Below are positions 27,322 through 50,000 of a stretch of 64,000 bases of DNA, piece after piece. The translations under genes were made by a program, and so were the position numbers. This stretch comes from Chrysomallon squamiferum. Its lineage: Eukaryota; Mollusca; Gastropoda; Neomphalida; Peltospiridae. The first letter of the stretch is position 1, and every line of letters begins with the position of its first letter. The DNA is taken from positions 30,492,059 through 30,556,058 of the forward strand of contig CM022672.1 of assembly GCA_012295275.1 (NCBI GenBank), written 5' to 3'. The notes below the pieces were generated by a model. That model saw only the letters and a list, made by a program, of their open reading frames with translations. It did no database searches and was not told the DNA's origin.

Positions 27322-27404
<83 letters not shown>

Positions 27405-27824
27405 CTTAATACCCTGTAATAACATTCTGATATACATTTTTCGATTGTTTATTTTCTTTTGTTGTTGTTATTTGTAACATTTTATTTTATTTATTTGTTT
27501 ATCTTAACAAAAGTGAAGAAAAAGACAAATGTCTACATGGAGATAAGAATACATTGTCTAATAAAAAATTTTATGCTTCCGTATTATTATTTGCTGTTAT
27601 ATGTGATCCATCTTCACCCATAACGAAAACTACTAAAATAAAGTAAGTAAGAAAAGATTTAACGCCGCGATTTAACTATGTCGCTACTGGAATTGTGACG
27701 TCATCATAAACTTGATAGATGTAATCATTCGTACAAGACCAGAAACACTTTACAGAAAATCAGGCCACCTCATACGTGATGACGTCATTACCTAAAACTA
27801 CCGAGGTTAAAACAAATCTTTTGG

Positions 27825-27882
<58 letters not shown>

Positions 27883-28170
27883 GAAAGAGAAAATAAAACG
27901 AAATAAACTTGGACGTATGCCAAAGATATTTATTTAGTTATCACTTCGAACAAAAACAAAAACAAAAATTAATAAATAACATCTCCTTCTCTTCGTTATT
28001 CTGACTTGCAACGTGCTCGCGAGCGTGTGTATTAGTTTAGTTTATGTATGATAGACAGAACTACATATTGTTATTAATTAGCAAGTAACATATGTATAAA
28101 TCCATTCATATGTAATAGTTATAGTATAAAAAATTTAATATCATAACAAATCAAGCTGTATTAATCTTAC
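26260..28170. repeat. Duplicated spacer R, copy 2 (downstream of gene 3)
   Basis: Colinear with 4270-5970. Paired TGACGTCA sites at 27696 and 27780. No gene recognised. Confidence 0.7.
27322..27403. repeat. (AAT)n(ATT)n self-complementary microsatellite
   Basis: AAT units switch to ATT at 27355/27356, giving a perfect 68-bp palindrome with no loop. Confidence 0.9.
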
Positions 28171-28173
28171 AAT

Positions 28174-28179
28174 TTTATT
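28174..28179 (-). terminator. Gene 3 poly(A) signal AATAAA
   Basis: AATAAA on the minus strand, 27 bases past the stop, in the conserved 3' context. Confidence 0.6.
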
Positions 28180-28206
28180 TTGTTTCAGTGGACTCTCTGA
28201 CACAAA

Positions 28207-38728
<10,522 letters not shown>

Positions 38729-38956
38729 CTGTGACAAAATACAGAACAAATATAGATATACAGATGTATATACATACATACATAAAGATGAAATCTGGTC
38801 ACAAAAGAAAATGTCACAGACTGAAAAAAGGATAAACATAGCCTTCCTAAATAAAGAAAAAAGAAAGAAAAATTAATGAAAATAAATTATTGAAAATATT
38901 AAACAAACAACCAAAGGAAAATAAATAATTTTAGCTAATAATAAAGTATAATTTAC

Positions 38957-39014
38957 CTTCGGATTCCAGATTGTTTAGATCTGTTGTATGAACAAATTCA
39001 AAAACTATATATAG
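38957..39014 (-). promoter_or_regulatory. Gene 3 core promoter and non-coding exon 1
   Basis: The clearest TATA motif of the family (CTATATATAG, complement of 39005-39014) lies 48 bases before the exon 1 donor. The conserved exon block ends GGAATCCGAAG before GTAAAT. Confidence 0.5.
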
Positions 39015-39843
39015 GTAAATGGTGAGGATTCTAACACAATGACTGGGAAAAAAACACTGACACAGAGAACAGCCAAAATGAATTCAATACGCAAATTTAA
39101 TTAACTCGCACTGGAGACATCTGTTGTTATATCCAATATTTGCTTCATATTAAGTTACTCTTGATGAAAAAAGAGATATCGTTGGAAATATTTGAAATTT
39201 TGTTTTAATATTCGGGTAAACGTCTCGTTGATATATAATGTTCAGCATAACAGTTCCAGGATCACTTCACCTTACCATGATATTTGGGTTATTTCCGCAT
39301 TTCTCCCAACGCTGTGTGTCGTTTGTTTCAGATTTAAATTAAGTCTGACCTCAGTTGTGAGTAATAAATATCTTGTAATATCTTCATTCAAATGTTCATT
39401 CATTCAGTTATTCATATACACAAGAACTACTGCAGTTTCTCAACGGAGCCTTTCATTAGTTTCACCCTTCAGTTTTAATTTCTATGACCACGTTATCTTG
39501 CTGTCATGAAAACCGATTTAGAATAATTAAAACCTTTGATTCATCAATGGTAATTTCAAAAGGTTAGTTTTACAGGGTTCTTTAAATTATTTGTTATGGT
39601 ATTCAGTCCTACTGAAATTTCTATGACCACATTATAACACTGTCGTGATAGGCTAAAAACCAAATTAGGATAATTAAAACCTTTGACTGTAACTCACAAA
39701 TGATAATTTCAAAATGTTACTTTTACAGGATTCTTTAAATGACTTGTTATTGTATTCAGGCTTATTGAAATTATGCAAACAATAATAAGATTTTAATCAA
39801 GACTATGATGTTTTTAAGAGAATTACTTAAACAAAAACAGTAA

Positions 39844-39845
<2 letters not shown>

Positions 39846-39922
<77 letters not shown>

Positions 39923-39931
39923 AAGAAGAAT
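39846..39931. repeat. (AAT)n(AAG)n compound microsatellite, gene 3
   Basis: About 16 AAT and 12 AAG units, 0.88 kb upstream of exon 1. Confidence 0.95.
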
Positions 39932-41669
39932 AAACATATCTATATATACTTATGTAAGACAAGTGCTTTGTGATGCTTTATATATGTTGCCACCATTAAT
40001 CTATCACTGTACATTAGTAATCAGAAATAACAATTCCACTTACAAGCTGACACTCTCATTCAAAAACAACCACTTACAAACTATATTAAGAACATTTTAA
40101 TGTTCTTGTTATTAACTGGTTTTTACTAGTTATCTTTGTCAGGAATGTTTGTTCGTATTTAAAGAGTACCTTTGCTGACAAGTTACATTTCGCATTTTCT
40201 TTCTTGCTGTCTAGTGTTAATAATGAAGTATAAAATCAAAAGAGAATAGTTTTAAAATATCTGGCCGGCACCGTTTTTGCTTTGGAATAGCATTATGATG
40301 TAGAGGAGTTAGGTATCTTTTGTTTCCCGAACATCTAAAGGAACCACTAGAACTAGTAATTTCACTTAGGCAAAATAACCTGACAAGAGAAACATATACC
40401 ATAAATTTATTCACTCAGTGAACAGAGTAAAAAATATGGATTGCCTTTTACACTTAAAAATATGTGACGATTTCCTTCTATACTAGTAAGTGTAAGTGAC
40501 TTTGATATCAAGATTAGGAATGAATTAATAGAAACATTACCTTGTCATTTTATAATACTAACAATTGTTTTCTGTCATTCATATTTATGACGTAAATTAA
40601 CCAATGGGAAAAGAATTAGAGTAAATATATTAAATATCAATAAATTTAAAAACAAACTTATTCTCTTGCAGTGTGTATCTTAATATAACAATTTGTTATT
40701 TTTTTTTATTTTCTCATGAAATGATTAAAATAAAAAGTAAACAAATCTCAAAAGAAACAAACACACCATGAAATAAATTACGTGGATAAGACCATCGAAC
40801 CATAAAGTTTTTTTCTTTTTGGCTTCTTTGTAAATTAAAAATATTCTACAAATATATGTGTTTAAACGTACTGATGTGAAATTAGATTGGATGGGAACTG
40901 TACTATGAATTTCTTGAGGGGGAGGGGGCGATAACAGATTTCAAATATAGTTAATGTTTTATAAATATACTCTTTATGCAATAACATATATATATATATA
41001 TATATATAATCGCAGGGACGCATTAATTCTACTTCACTCATTAAAGATAACCCTTTTTCAAAGTATATTTTTGACTTTGATATATTATTAATAATACATA
41101 TGTAAGGATATGACTGAATTAAATGTATTAATACGGTTATGAAGAGTTTCTTTATTATCGAAAACAGCTTTAGATTTAAAACAGCATTTTGTCATGCTCC
41201 CCGATTCGCTATTGTCCCATAACTCGATTATCAAAATCGAAAGAATATTATCTTTTGTTAGTGAATTATAAATAGCCATTAATAATTACTATTAAATACC
41301 ACAAGGAAAAAACATTATTTTTTTCAACGCCTACTGTCAAACCATTATGGATAGTTTTAAATGTGAAATGTGTTGCTAATGTGCCATATCTGTTAAAAGA
41401 AATATCAGCAACAAACAAATGTTTATTTTGACTGCGGTCACCAGAGCAGTACAAAACATTTTAGACGCCACTGAAATCCAATGTTTGCTGCTTTTAAACA
41501 TGGATCAGTACTAGATTTTATGGATGATGCAAACTTTATACATAGAAACTGTAAACAGTGAGCCCAGCTGTTGAACGCTATTGTGTGTTTTAATAGTATT
41601 TGATTGCATTTAATAGTAGTAGAAGAGGCAGGCTGAATACCATATTGATGTTATGACTACCTTTTGTAC

Positions 41670-41777
41670 TTTTGTAATAATCCTTGCATCCAGGTTTTAG
41701 TCCATACTGACATCCATTACTCGTGCTAGGTTTAAAGGCTTCATTGTTCTAGCAGGATAGAATGATATATGTTTGAA
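41670..41777 (-). pseudogene. Inverted second copy of the 108-bp FReD-gene exon
   Basis: Same length, phase and flanks as 61206-61313 on the opposite strand, with acceptor CTTTCAG. It has a TAG where the other copy has TAT. Homology continues upstream, to about 41880. Confidence 0.6.
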
Positions 41778-42765
41778 CTGAAAGAGACGATGCTGTTGTT
41801 GTCATTGGCGTTGATGCTGTCATTCGTGTTGTTGTTGCTGATATTGTTGGTGTTTTCGTTCTATCTTCTTTGGCTGTTATAAAATAAATAAATAAAACAA
41901 TTCTGATGACAATAATGAGTAAAACATAAATAATTGATTTCTGTCATTCATATATGCACATTTGTATATTTATGTACAGACACATGTAGTAACGTTTATC
42001 ATAATATGAGGTGCTGCTTCAGGTCTCGTGAGAAAGGTGAAGAGAATCAGTCCTTTAACCATCTGTTGCTTTGGCCATCATCTCCGTTTCAGCTTTGGAC
42101 CGTTTATCAGTGTTAAGATTTTGATATTTGAAACCTCAAACTCCATTTAGTATTGATCCATTCTTCAACGTTGCAAACATTAAGAAACAGTATCTATCAT
42201 TGTTTAAAGGACACGGAACTTAAGGTGTTACTGAAATAAAATATTTTGTGAAATCTCTTTAAAACTGACATTTGAGCAATTTCGTTGTCAATTATTTAAT
42301 GCATTCGGTCAAAATACACAATAGCGTTCAACAGCTGGGTTCAATGTTTACAGTTTCTATGAGAGATACTGCATAAACTTTGCATCATCCATAAACTCAG
42401 GTCAGATCAAGGATTTCAGGACCGTGTCTAAAATGTTATGTACTGCTCTGGTGAATGCAGTCATATTAAATATTTGTTTTTTTAACAGACATGGAACATT
42501 AGCAACAAATTTCAGATCTTAAAGGTATCCAGAATGGTTTGACATTAAACTTTGAAAAATATTAAGAAATTTTCCTCATTGTATTTATTAATGACTATTT
42601 ATAATGCACTAACAAAATATAATATTCTTTCGATTTTGATAATCCAGTTATGGAAGAATCGCTAATTGCGGAATATGACAAAGTGCTCTTTTAAATAAAA
42701 AAAAAAACTCTTCATAACTGTATTAATTAATTTAATTCAGACATAATCCTTACATATGTATTATC

Positions 42766-42965
42766 NNNNNNNNNNNNNNNNNNNNNNNNNNNNNNNNNNN
42801 NNNNNNNNNNNNNNNNNNNNNNNNNNNNNNNNNNNNNNNNNNNNNNNNNNNNNNNNNNNNNNNNNNNNNNNNNNNNNNNNNNNNNNNNNNNNNNNNNNNN
42901 NNNNNNNNNNNNNNNNNNNNNNNNNNNNNNNNNNNNNNNNNNNNNNNNNNNNNNNNNNNNNNNNN
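42766..42965. other. Assembly gap (200 N)
   Basis: Exactly 200 N. By comparison with 15767-17105, the homologous stretch between gene 1's U block and the Q block, the missing sequence is probably about 1.3 kb rather than 0.2 kb. Confidence 0.95.
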
Positions 42966-44630
42966 GATTAACGTTATTTGAAATGTCAAAATACTTTTCT
43001 TTTTTTTCTTTTTTAATATAGCAGGAAGTCAGTTCATTATTAATTTCATTATGTTTTCGTAGATTTTTGGGATGATGATGCTTATAAAAGTATGAAGTAG
43101 GGAACCTTCCAGAGGCAGATTTTAAAAAATAAAATTCAACATGTTTATTATTATATTTATTTATTAATTTAATTTATATTTTTTATTATTATTTGTTTAT
43201 TTCTTTGTCTTTTTTACATCTTATTTTATTTCTTGGGGGGGGGGCTTTTTTTATTCAATTATTGTTATTATTTTTCAATTAATCTTATGTTTCTTGGGTG
43301 TTTTTTTTTTTTTTGCTGAGTGGTTCTACTTGCCTCTTTTACTAATGGAAACTAATCCGAGTATTGTATTCTTCTCTTGACTTTCCACTTATTGTGCACA
43401 TCTCACCCAATTCAACTGAGAGATCTTATTAATAATGTTTCAAGTCAAATAACAGCAACGTGTTAATTCTGATTCAGAGTTACAGTTCCTGTAATTCATA
43501 ATTTGAATTTACCTACAAAAATAATTATATGTAGCAATCTGTTTTTCTGTCTGTATTTATATATAGTGCAATATGCATTTTGATTCAGTGTAGTAGTTCT
43601 TGTAAATCATAATTTAAGTATATAAACAGAAATAATTATATCTGTTTATCCATTTATGTCTTACTATATTTATAGATATATTAATAGGCAGTTTTATTTA
43701 AAATAATGTCTAATGGAAAATTGGATTGATGTGAATGATGGCCCTAAAATATTTCTAAATGTCTATATACTTAATTAATCTTGCTTTAAAGATCTGATAT
43801 ATATAATTAAATTAGTATTCAGTCAAAACAGAATAAATCACGAAGAAAGATTATCAATAACAACATTTTAACTTTGGTGGTTTATTTAGTTCACACAGCT
43901 TTTGATTCATTAAAATTAACCTTGTATGAACAGATTGCTGAATTAGCAATAACTAATAAATGTTCTTGTTATTCTTTTTGTAATTACTATTTTCAACTTG
44001 TGCCATCTTTTCCAAAACCAAAATATATAAAATCTGGTTGAGTTGACGAAACTTGCCTGTTGTTGAACAATTCACCTCAGATGAAGAATATGAAGAGAGG
44101 ATTATTTTACTGCTGAACATTAAGTAGATTATTATTCTACTTCATGCTGAGTGAGATCACTACCTAATTCTTCAAAACATATCTCTTTACTATAATAAGA
44201 ATTATAAATATTAAACTTTATATCAAAATATTAATTTGATCCACAGAAGTGGGAAATACTGTTGTTATAATAATGTTGAAAACGTGATACAGATATTTCA
44301 TTAACCATAGACAATATTTTCAATAATATCATAATAAAGAAATAAAGCACAAAATATGCTTACATACAAACACATAATTAACCAATTAAAATAATTTGAA
44401 AAAAAGTATTTGATTTGTTCCTCTTATTAACTTTTTCATGCTACAGATATTTCATTAAACATGGGAAATATTTTAAACAAAATCATAATAAAAAAATAAA
44501 GTAACCAATAAAAATACTTTTTAAAAAAGTATTTTATTTGTGGCTCTTATTATTAATTTTTTAATATTTTATTTCTTCCATTTCACCTAGTTACTTCATA
44601 TCATAAAATAATGTCAAGCTGTATTAATCT
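42966..44630. repeat. Duplicated block Q, copy 2 (between the gap and gene 4)
   Basis: Matches 17107-18280 except for an extra segment of about 380 bases (43866-44246) and a short tandem copy near 44440-44530. No gene recognised. Confidence 0.7.
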
Positions 44631-44636
44631 TACATT

Positions 44637-44642
44637 TTTATT
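44637..44642 (-). terminator. Gene 4 poly(A) signal AATAAA
   Basis: AATAAA on the minus strand, 27 bases past the stop, in the same context as the other genes. Confidence 0.6.
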
Positions 44643-44669
44643 TTCTTTCAGTGAACTCGCTGACAAAAT

Positions 44670-44821
44670 TTAGCATGTACCAACTGAACATGTTGATTTT
44701 TTTGTGTCCCAGACAGATCCTGGTGGACAAACAAGCTCGTAAACCACACCATGGATACACTGGACGAAATGACGACAAGTCTTTCCAGCCATGAGGACAA
44801 CTCCTACTTTAGGACAGTCAT
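44670..44821 (-). CDS. Gene 4 terminal exon: CBM14 domain
   Basis: 152 bp from a TTTTCAG acceptor to TAA; all six cysteines are kept ([19 protein letters not shown]). The intron side has a stop close by, so the exon is open only from the acceptor onward. Confidence 0.85.
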
Positions 44822-47431
44822 CTGAAAAGGATGATGGTCAGCAATAAATGCCTGTAATAATCATCATCATCAGACCTATGTCAATCACTGACAAACATTT
44901 TGTTAATATATGTTATTAACATCTGCAAATAGAAAATGCTACAATTTTAATAATCTCGGACTGTTTAATTTATAATTACTAAAGAATATTAAAATTATTG
45001 TTTAATATTAAGAAAATGAAACAGAACACTCAGGGATGTATGCATGGATGTGTGTACGTATATAATGAAATTATTAAAACATTTCTGATTATAATCTTGT
45101 TAGCTATTAAAGTTTTACACTCAGATTTAATTTTTCTATCTCCATTAACTACTAACAACCACAGTTCTGTGTGTTACAGGGAACATCTTTCACTTCAGTT
45201 GTTTCTCCTTCACATGACTTTCCACCATTTTTTGGAGCAGGATTGTCACATGTTCTGCTTCTTGACTGCTTTTTGTATCCTGTTCCACACACTTTTGAAC
45301 ATTCAGTAACATTCTTCCATTCCGACCAAGTACTCCAACCACCATCAACTGTTAATAATATAAATATGTGTTTATATGTGACCACTGCATTGAAAACAAG
45401 TAACATTAAAATGTAGATTAAACCTTTGTTGATCCCCAGATCAGTCTATTTCGTTATGTATTTCTAGAAACTTAATCATCAAAAATCTTAATGGTAGTTA
45501 AGTGATGGCAAAAATAATAGTTTGACTTTAACTGTCCTATAAGAAAAATTATAATTTAGTTTCAAAACATCTGTTTTGAAGATATTCAAAAGACACATCA
45601 CAAATTATCAACTCTTGCAGCTAGTAATATTCTAAACTAAATAATTAATTATTAAAATGTTTTATGCTTTATGAACTTCAACACTTCATTTTCTAAAAAG
45701 TGCTGTCTACTGAAAATAGTGGATAAGTCTATATTAAATTACTTGGACATGGTTGCAGATTACAGCTGTATGTTTCGTTTTCAGTTTTGGATCCATAGCA
45801 CGAATGTCCACCATAGGCAGGCACTGGATTAGTGCAAGTTCTGCTCCTGATTCCCGCACGTTTTCCACCTCCACAAGTTTTGCTGCATTCATCGTATGAC
45901 CAATCTGACCAAGATGTCCACCCACCAGCCACTGCAAAATAAAGAGTATGTTAGAATTTACGAGTGAAGAATCAGATGAAGCCAAGAAAAGACTATTCTG
46001 TTGACAGATTATTTTAGGGTCATTTATTTAATTACTTATATATTTACACTGAATCTTATGTACTAATTCATATATGAGCTTGCCTACTTATATCTTATTA
46101 ATTCATTTATATACTTATGTAATAAATTAATCCTTAGATACTTACGTAGATATATATTTATTTACTATCATATCTTTTTGTCCACTTACATATCTATACA
46201 CTAATATAAACCTTTAGTAGGTATTTCCTTATATTCATAATCACAAATTTATTTATTTGCTTTTGTACATGCTTACTTTCAGATTTACATATATACTTGC
46301 ATACGTATATGTATATATATATATATTCCAACTAAAACGTTTTCTAATACACCCATAGGTGTGCAAATTAATAGAATATTAATGTAGAGACACCTGTACT
46401 CGTTTATTTATTATGAGACAGAAAATTAAAATTTATATGAGGTTTTCGAAGAATGTGGCCTTCAAAATTAACCAAGGACATGCGCTATATAATTTTTATA
46501 TTACTGACATTAATATAACACTCACCTCCACATCTGTGTATATTGCAAATCACTTTCCGTGTCTCGAAACTGGACCCCTTACAGTAACTTCCACCATGTT
46601 GAGGTAATGGATTTGTACACGATCTAGTCCTGTCCTGCTGTTTGATTCCAGATCCACATGGCCTAGAACAGTCACTGGTGTCAACCCAGGAAGACCAGCT
46701 GCTCCAGCCACCATTAACTAATCATAAATAAGATATTCAAGTTGATAACAAATGTAAATTTCGCCTCATATTATGTCGTAGGAAGTAAGAACTTCAATTT
46801 GCCCACTGCGCTATTTCCCATTTCTGCAGCTACCTCATGACGTATTTATCAAATACACTGGTATGTGTTTTTCTAACAACAAAAATGTAAAGCATTTAAA
46901 CGATTATTCATGGTTATTCAGTGAAAAGTGGTGACTGAAGTATTTTCTGTTCTTTCCTTCTACTTTTTTTTTTATCTTCAACTGACAAAAAATAAATGGC
47001 AGACATTAAACAAAAGTTCAATATACTGGATTTTCCTCCTAAAAAAGCACAACTAAATGCAACTATTAAATAAAACAAGAGTTGATTAATGCTATATATT
47101 TGAAGATTTTTCCAAGACTATATCATATTTTCTAGAGAAGCTAAAGTAAAGACAAACCATTTACAGTTTATCAGATTTGTAAATTTTTTATTAGTTTGTG
47201 AAAAACTGATGTTAATAAATTCTGAAGCAGCAAGATACTCAAACAAGTTCTCAGAAATTTGAAAATTACAACAAAAGACTAATATTGTTGAGTTTTACGT
47301 ACTTTCAGATTCTGGTCTACAACCGGTTATGTTGTTGGGTTATACTTACTAGGATGCTTTCGCCCCCAAATCCACCCGGCTTCAGTAAAGACCAATAATA
47401 CACATACGATTAACAGAGTAAATAGTTTCAT
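44670..47431 (-). CDS. Gene 4: short TSP1-CBM14 secreted protein
   Basis: Five coding exons: 47350-47431, 46526-46717, 45743-45931, 45157-45348 and 44670-44821. They sum to 807 bp, 268 aa, all in phase 1. Exon lengths are identical to those of gene 2, and flanking sequence is shared, so the two are segmental duplicates. The layout is signal peptide, one repeat each of C, B and A type, then CBM14. No stop or frameshift was seen. Its promoter block is about 14 bases shorter between the TATA-like motif and exon 1 than in genes 1-3, which may affect start-site choice. Confidence 0.85.
45157..45348 (-). CDS. Gene 4 TSP1 repeat 3 (A type)
   Basis: 192 bp with donor GTTAGT, open. YKKQS replaces YKNQS, losing one sequon; CSKVCGTG; ends CNTQNC like gene 2. 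Confidence 0.85.
45743..45931 (-). CDS. Gene 4 TSP1 repeat 2 (B type)
   Basis: 189 bp, open. It starts [10 protein letters not shown], with an Asp-to-Ala and an Ala-to-Thr change; CSKTCGGG is kept. Confidence 0.9.
46526..46717 (-). CDS. Gene 4 TSP1 repeat 1 (C type)
   Basis: 192 bp, open, phase 1-1. [15 protein letters not shown], final pair CNIHRC. Confidence 0.85.
47350..47431 (-). CDS. Gene 4 exon: signal peptide
   Basis: 82 bp, donor GTAAGT. Signal peptide ending FTEA plus a Trp/Arg tail ending GRKHP, as in gene 2. The ATG directly follows CATAG. Confidence 0.85.
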
Positions 47432-47719
47432 CTATGAGAAAAACAGAAAGAAAATATAGAGATACAGATATATATACACACATATATAGTACTAGAGACA
47501 AACAAATACTCACAAACATATATAAAGATGAAATCTAGTCACAAAAAGAAATGCAACAGCCTTTGAAATATCTTCCAACATCTTTGAAAAAAAGGATAAA
47601 CATAGCCACCCAAAAAAATAAAAAATAAAAATAAATTAATGAAAATAAATTATTAAAAATATTAAACAAAGAACGAAAGCAACATAAATAATTTTAGCTA
47701 AAAGTAAAGTATGATTTAC

Positions 47720-47763
47720 CTTCGGATTCCGGATTGTTTGGATCTGTTAAAAACTACATATAG
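47720..47763 (-). promoter_or_regulatory. Gene 4 promoter block, shortened
   Basis: A TATA-like motif (47757-47763) and the exon 1 block ending GGAATCCGAAG are present, but about 14 bases between them are missing compared with gene 2. A start 30 bases below the TATA would leave only about ten bases of exon 1. Confidence 0.4.
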
Positions 47764-47764
47764 A

Positions 47765-48285
47765 TAAATGGTGAGGATTGTAACACAATGACTGGGAACA
47801 CACACTGACACAGAGAACAGCCAAAATGAAATTAATATACAAATTTAATTAACTGGCACTGGAGACATCTGTTGTTATATCAAATATTTGCTTTATATTA
47901 AGTTACTCTTGATGAAAAAGAGATATCGTTGGAAATATTTAAAATTTTGTTTTAATATTCAAATAAATGTCTCGTGGACATATAAAGTTTAGCAAAACAG
48001 TTCCAGGATCACTTCACCTAACTATGATATTTGGGTTATTTTCCCGCTGTGTTGTCTCTTTCAGATCAACAGTATGTTAAAAAATTAAGTTTGACCCCAA
48101 TTGTCAGTAATACAATTTTGGTAATCTCTTCATACAAATACTCATTCCTATAATTATTCATATGAACAGGAACTACTACAGTTTCTCAACACAGTCTTTC
48201 ATTGGTTTCACTCTTCGGTTTTAATTTCTATCACCACGTTATCTTGCTGTTATCTACTTAAGATAACTACTTAAAAACAATAAAC

Positions 48286-48359
<74 letters not shown>

Positions 48360-50000
48360 AAGAAGAAGAAGAAGAAATATATCTATATATATTTATGTAA
48401 GACGTGCTTTGTGATGCTTTATACATGTTGCCACCATTAATCTATCACTGTACATTAGTAATCAGAAATAACAATTCCACTCACAAGCTGTCAGTCTCAT
48501 TCCATAAATTATATACCATAAATTTATTCACTCAGTGAACAGAGTAAACAATATGGATTGCCTTTTACACTTAAAAATATGTGACGATTTGCTTGTACAC
48601 TAGTAAATGTAAGTGACTTTGGTATCAAGATTAGGAATGAATTAATAGAAACAGTACCTTGTCATTTTATGATACTAACAATTGTTTTCAGTCATTCATA
48701 TATACATATTTGTATATTTATGTACAGACACATGTAATAATGTTTATCATGAGGTGCTGCTTCAGGTCTCGTGAGAAAGGTGAAGAGAATCAGTCCTTTG
48801 ACCATCTGTTGCTTTGGCCATCATCTCCCTTTCAGCGTTGCTCAGTTTAACAGTGTTAAACTTTTGATATTTGAAACCTCAAACTACATCTAGTATTGAT
48901 CCATTCTTCAACGTTGCAAATATTAACAAACAGTATCTATCATTGTTTAAAGGACACGGAAATTAAGGTGTTACGGAAATAAAATATTTTGTGAAATCTC
49001 TTTAAAACTGACATTTGAGAAATTTCGTTGTCAATCATTTAATGCAATCAGTCAAGAACAGACAATAGCGTTCAACAGCTGGGCTCACTGTTTACAGTTT
49101 CCATGAGAGATAATGCATAAACTTTTCATCATCCATAAACTCAGGTCAGATCAAGGATTTCGGGACCGTGTCTGAAATGTTATGTACTGCTCTGGTGACT
49201 GCAGTCAAATTAAATATTTGTTTGCTGCTGATGTTTCTTCTAACAGAAATGGAACATTAGCAACAAATTTCACATATTAAAGTTATCCAGAATGGTTTGA
49301 CATTAAACTTTAAAAAATATTAAGAAATTTTCCTCATGGAATTTAATAGTAATTTTTAATGACCATTTATAATTCACTAACAAAAGATAATATTCTTTCG
49401 ATTTTGATAATTCAGTTATGGCCGAATCGCTGATCGCGGGATATGACGAAATGTTGTTTTAAATAATAAAGAAACTCTTTATAACTGTATTAATTAATTT
49501 AATTCAGGCATAATCCTTATATATGTATTATTACTAATGTAACAAAATCAAAATCATTGCATAAAGAGTATATTTATATAAAATTAACTATATTTGATAT
49601 CTGTTATCGCCCCCTCCCCCTCAAGACATACACAGTACGGTTCCCATCCAATCTAATTTTACAGCTGTACATTTAAACATACATATTTTAAATTTAGAAA
49701 GAAGCAAAAAGAAATTAAAATTAACTTAAATTAAAAATTAAAAATTAAAAAAAAAGAATTAAAAAGAGAAATATGAAAGAAAATATATGGAATGAAGCTG
49801 TTATCGACGTAATTTATTTCATGGGTGTTTTTGTTACTTTTGAGATCTTTTAACTTTTTGTTTTAATAATCTGATGAGAAAATTAAAACAAATTTAATTT
49901 TTTATTTTAATATACATGCAGCAAGGGAACAAGTTTGTTTTTGAGTTTAGCCATATTTAAAATATTTATTCTAATTCTTTTTCCCATTGGTAAACATACG
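47765..50000. repeat. Duplicated upstream block U, copy 4
   Basis: Upstream of gene 4. Colinear with copy 2, but with deletions next to the AAT/AAG microsatellite. No protein gene recognised. Confidence 0.75.
48288..48375. repeat. (AAT)n(AAG)n compound microsatellite, gene 4
   Basis: About 14 AAT and 15 AAG units, closer to the gene (about 0.55 kb) because of a deletion next to it. Confidence 0.95.

Larger units (their letters stand above)
39020..42765. repeat. Duplicated upstream block U, copy 3, rearranged
   Basis: Upstream of gene 3. It is colinear with copy 1 to about 40585. Then 40590-41620 is a reversed copy of the distal part, followed by the reversed FReD-exon segment (41640-41880). 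From about 41930 it resumes in direct orientation until the gap. Confidence 0.75.

Noticed and set aside
42750-42989. Open frames across the N run
   Set aside because: Unknown bases only; no sequence content.
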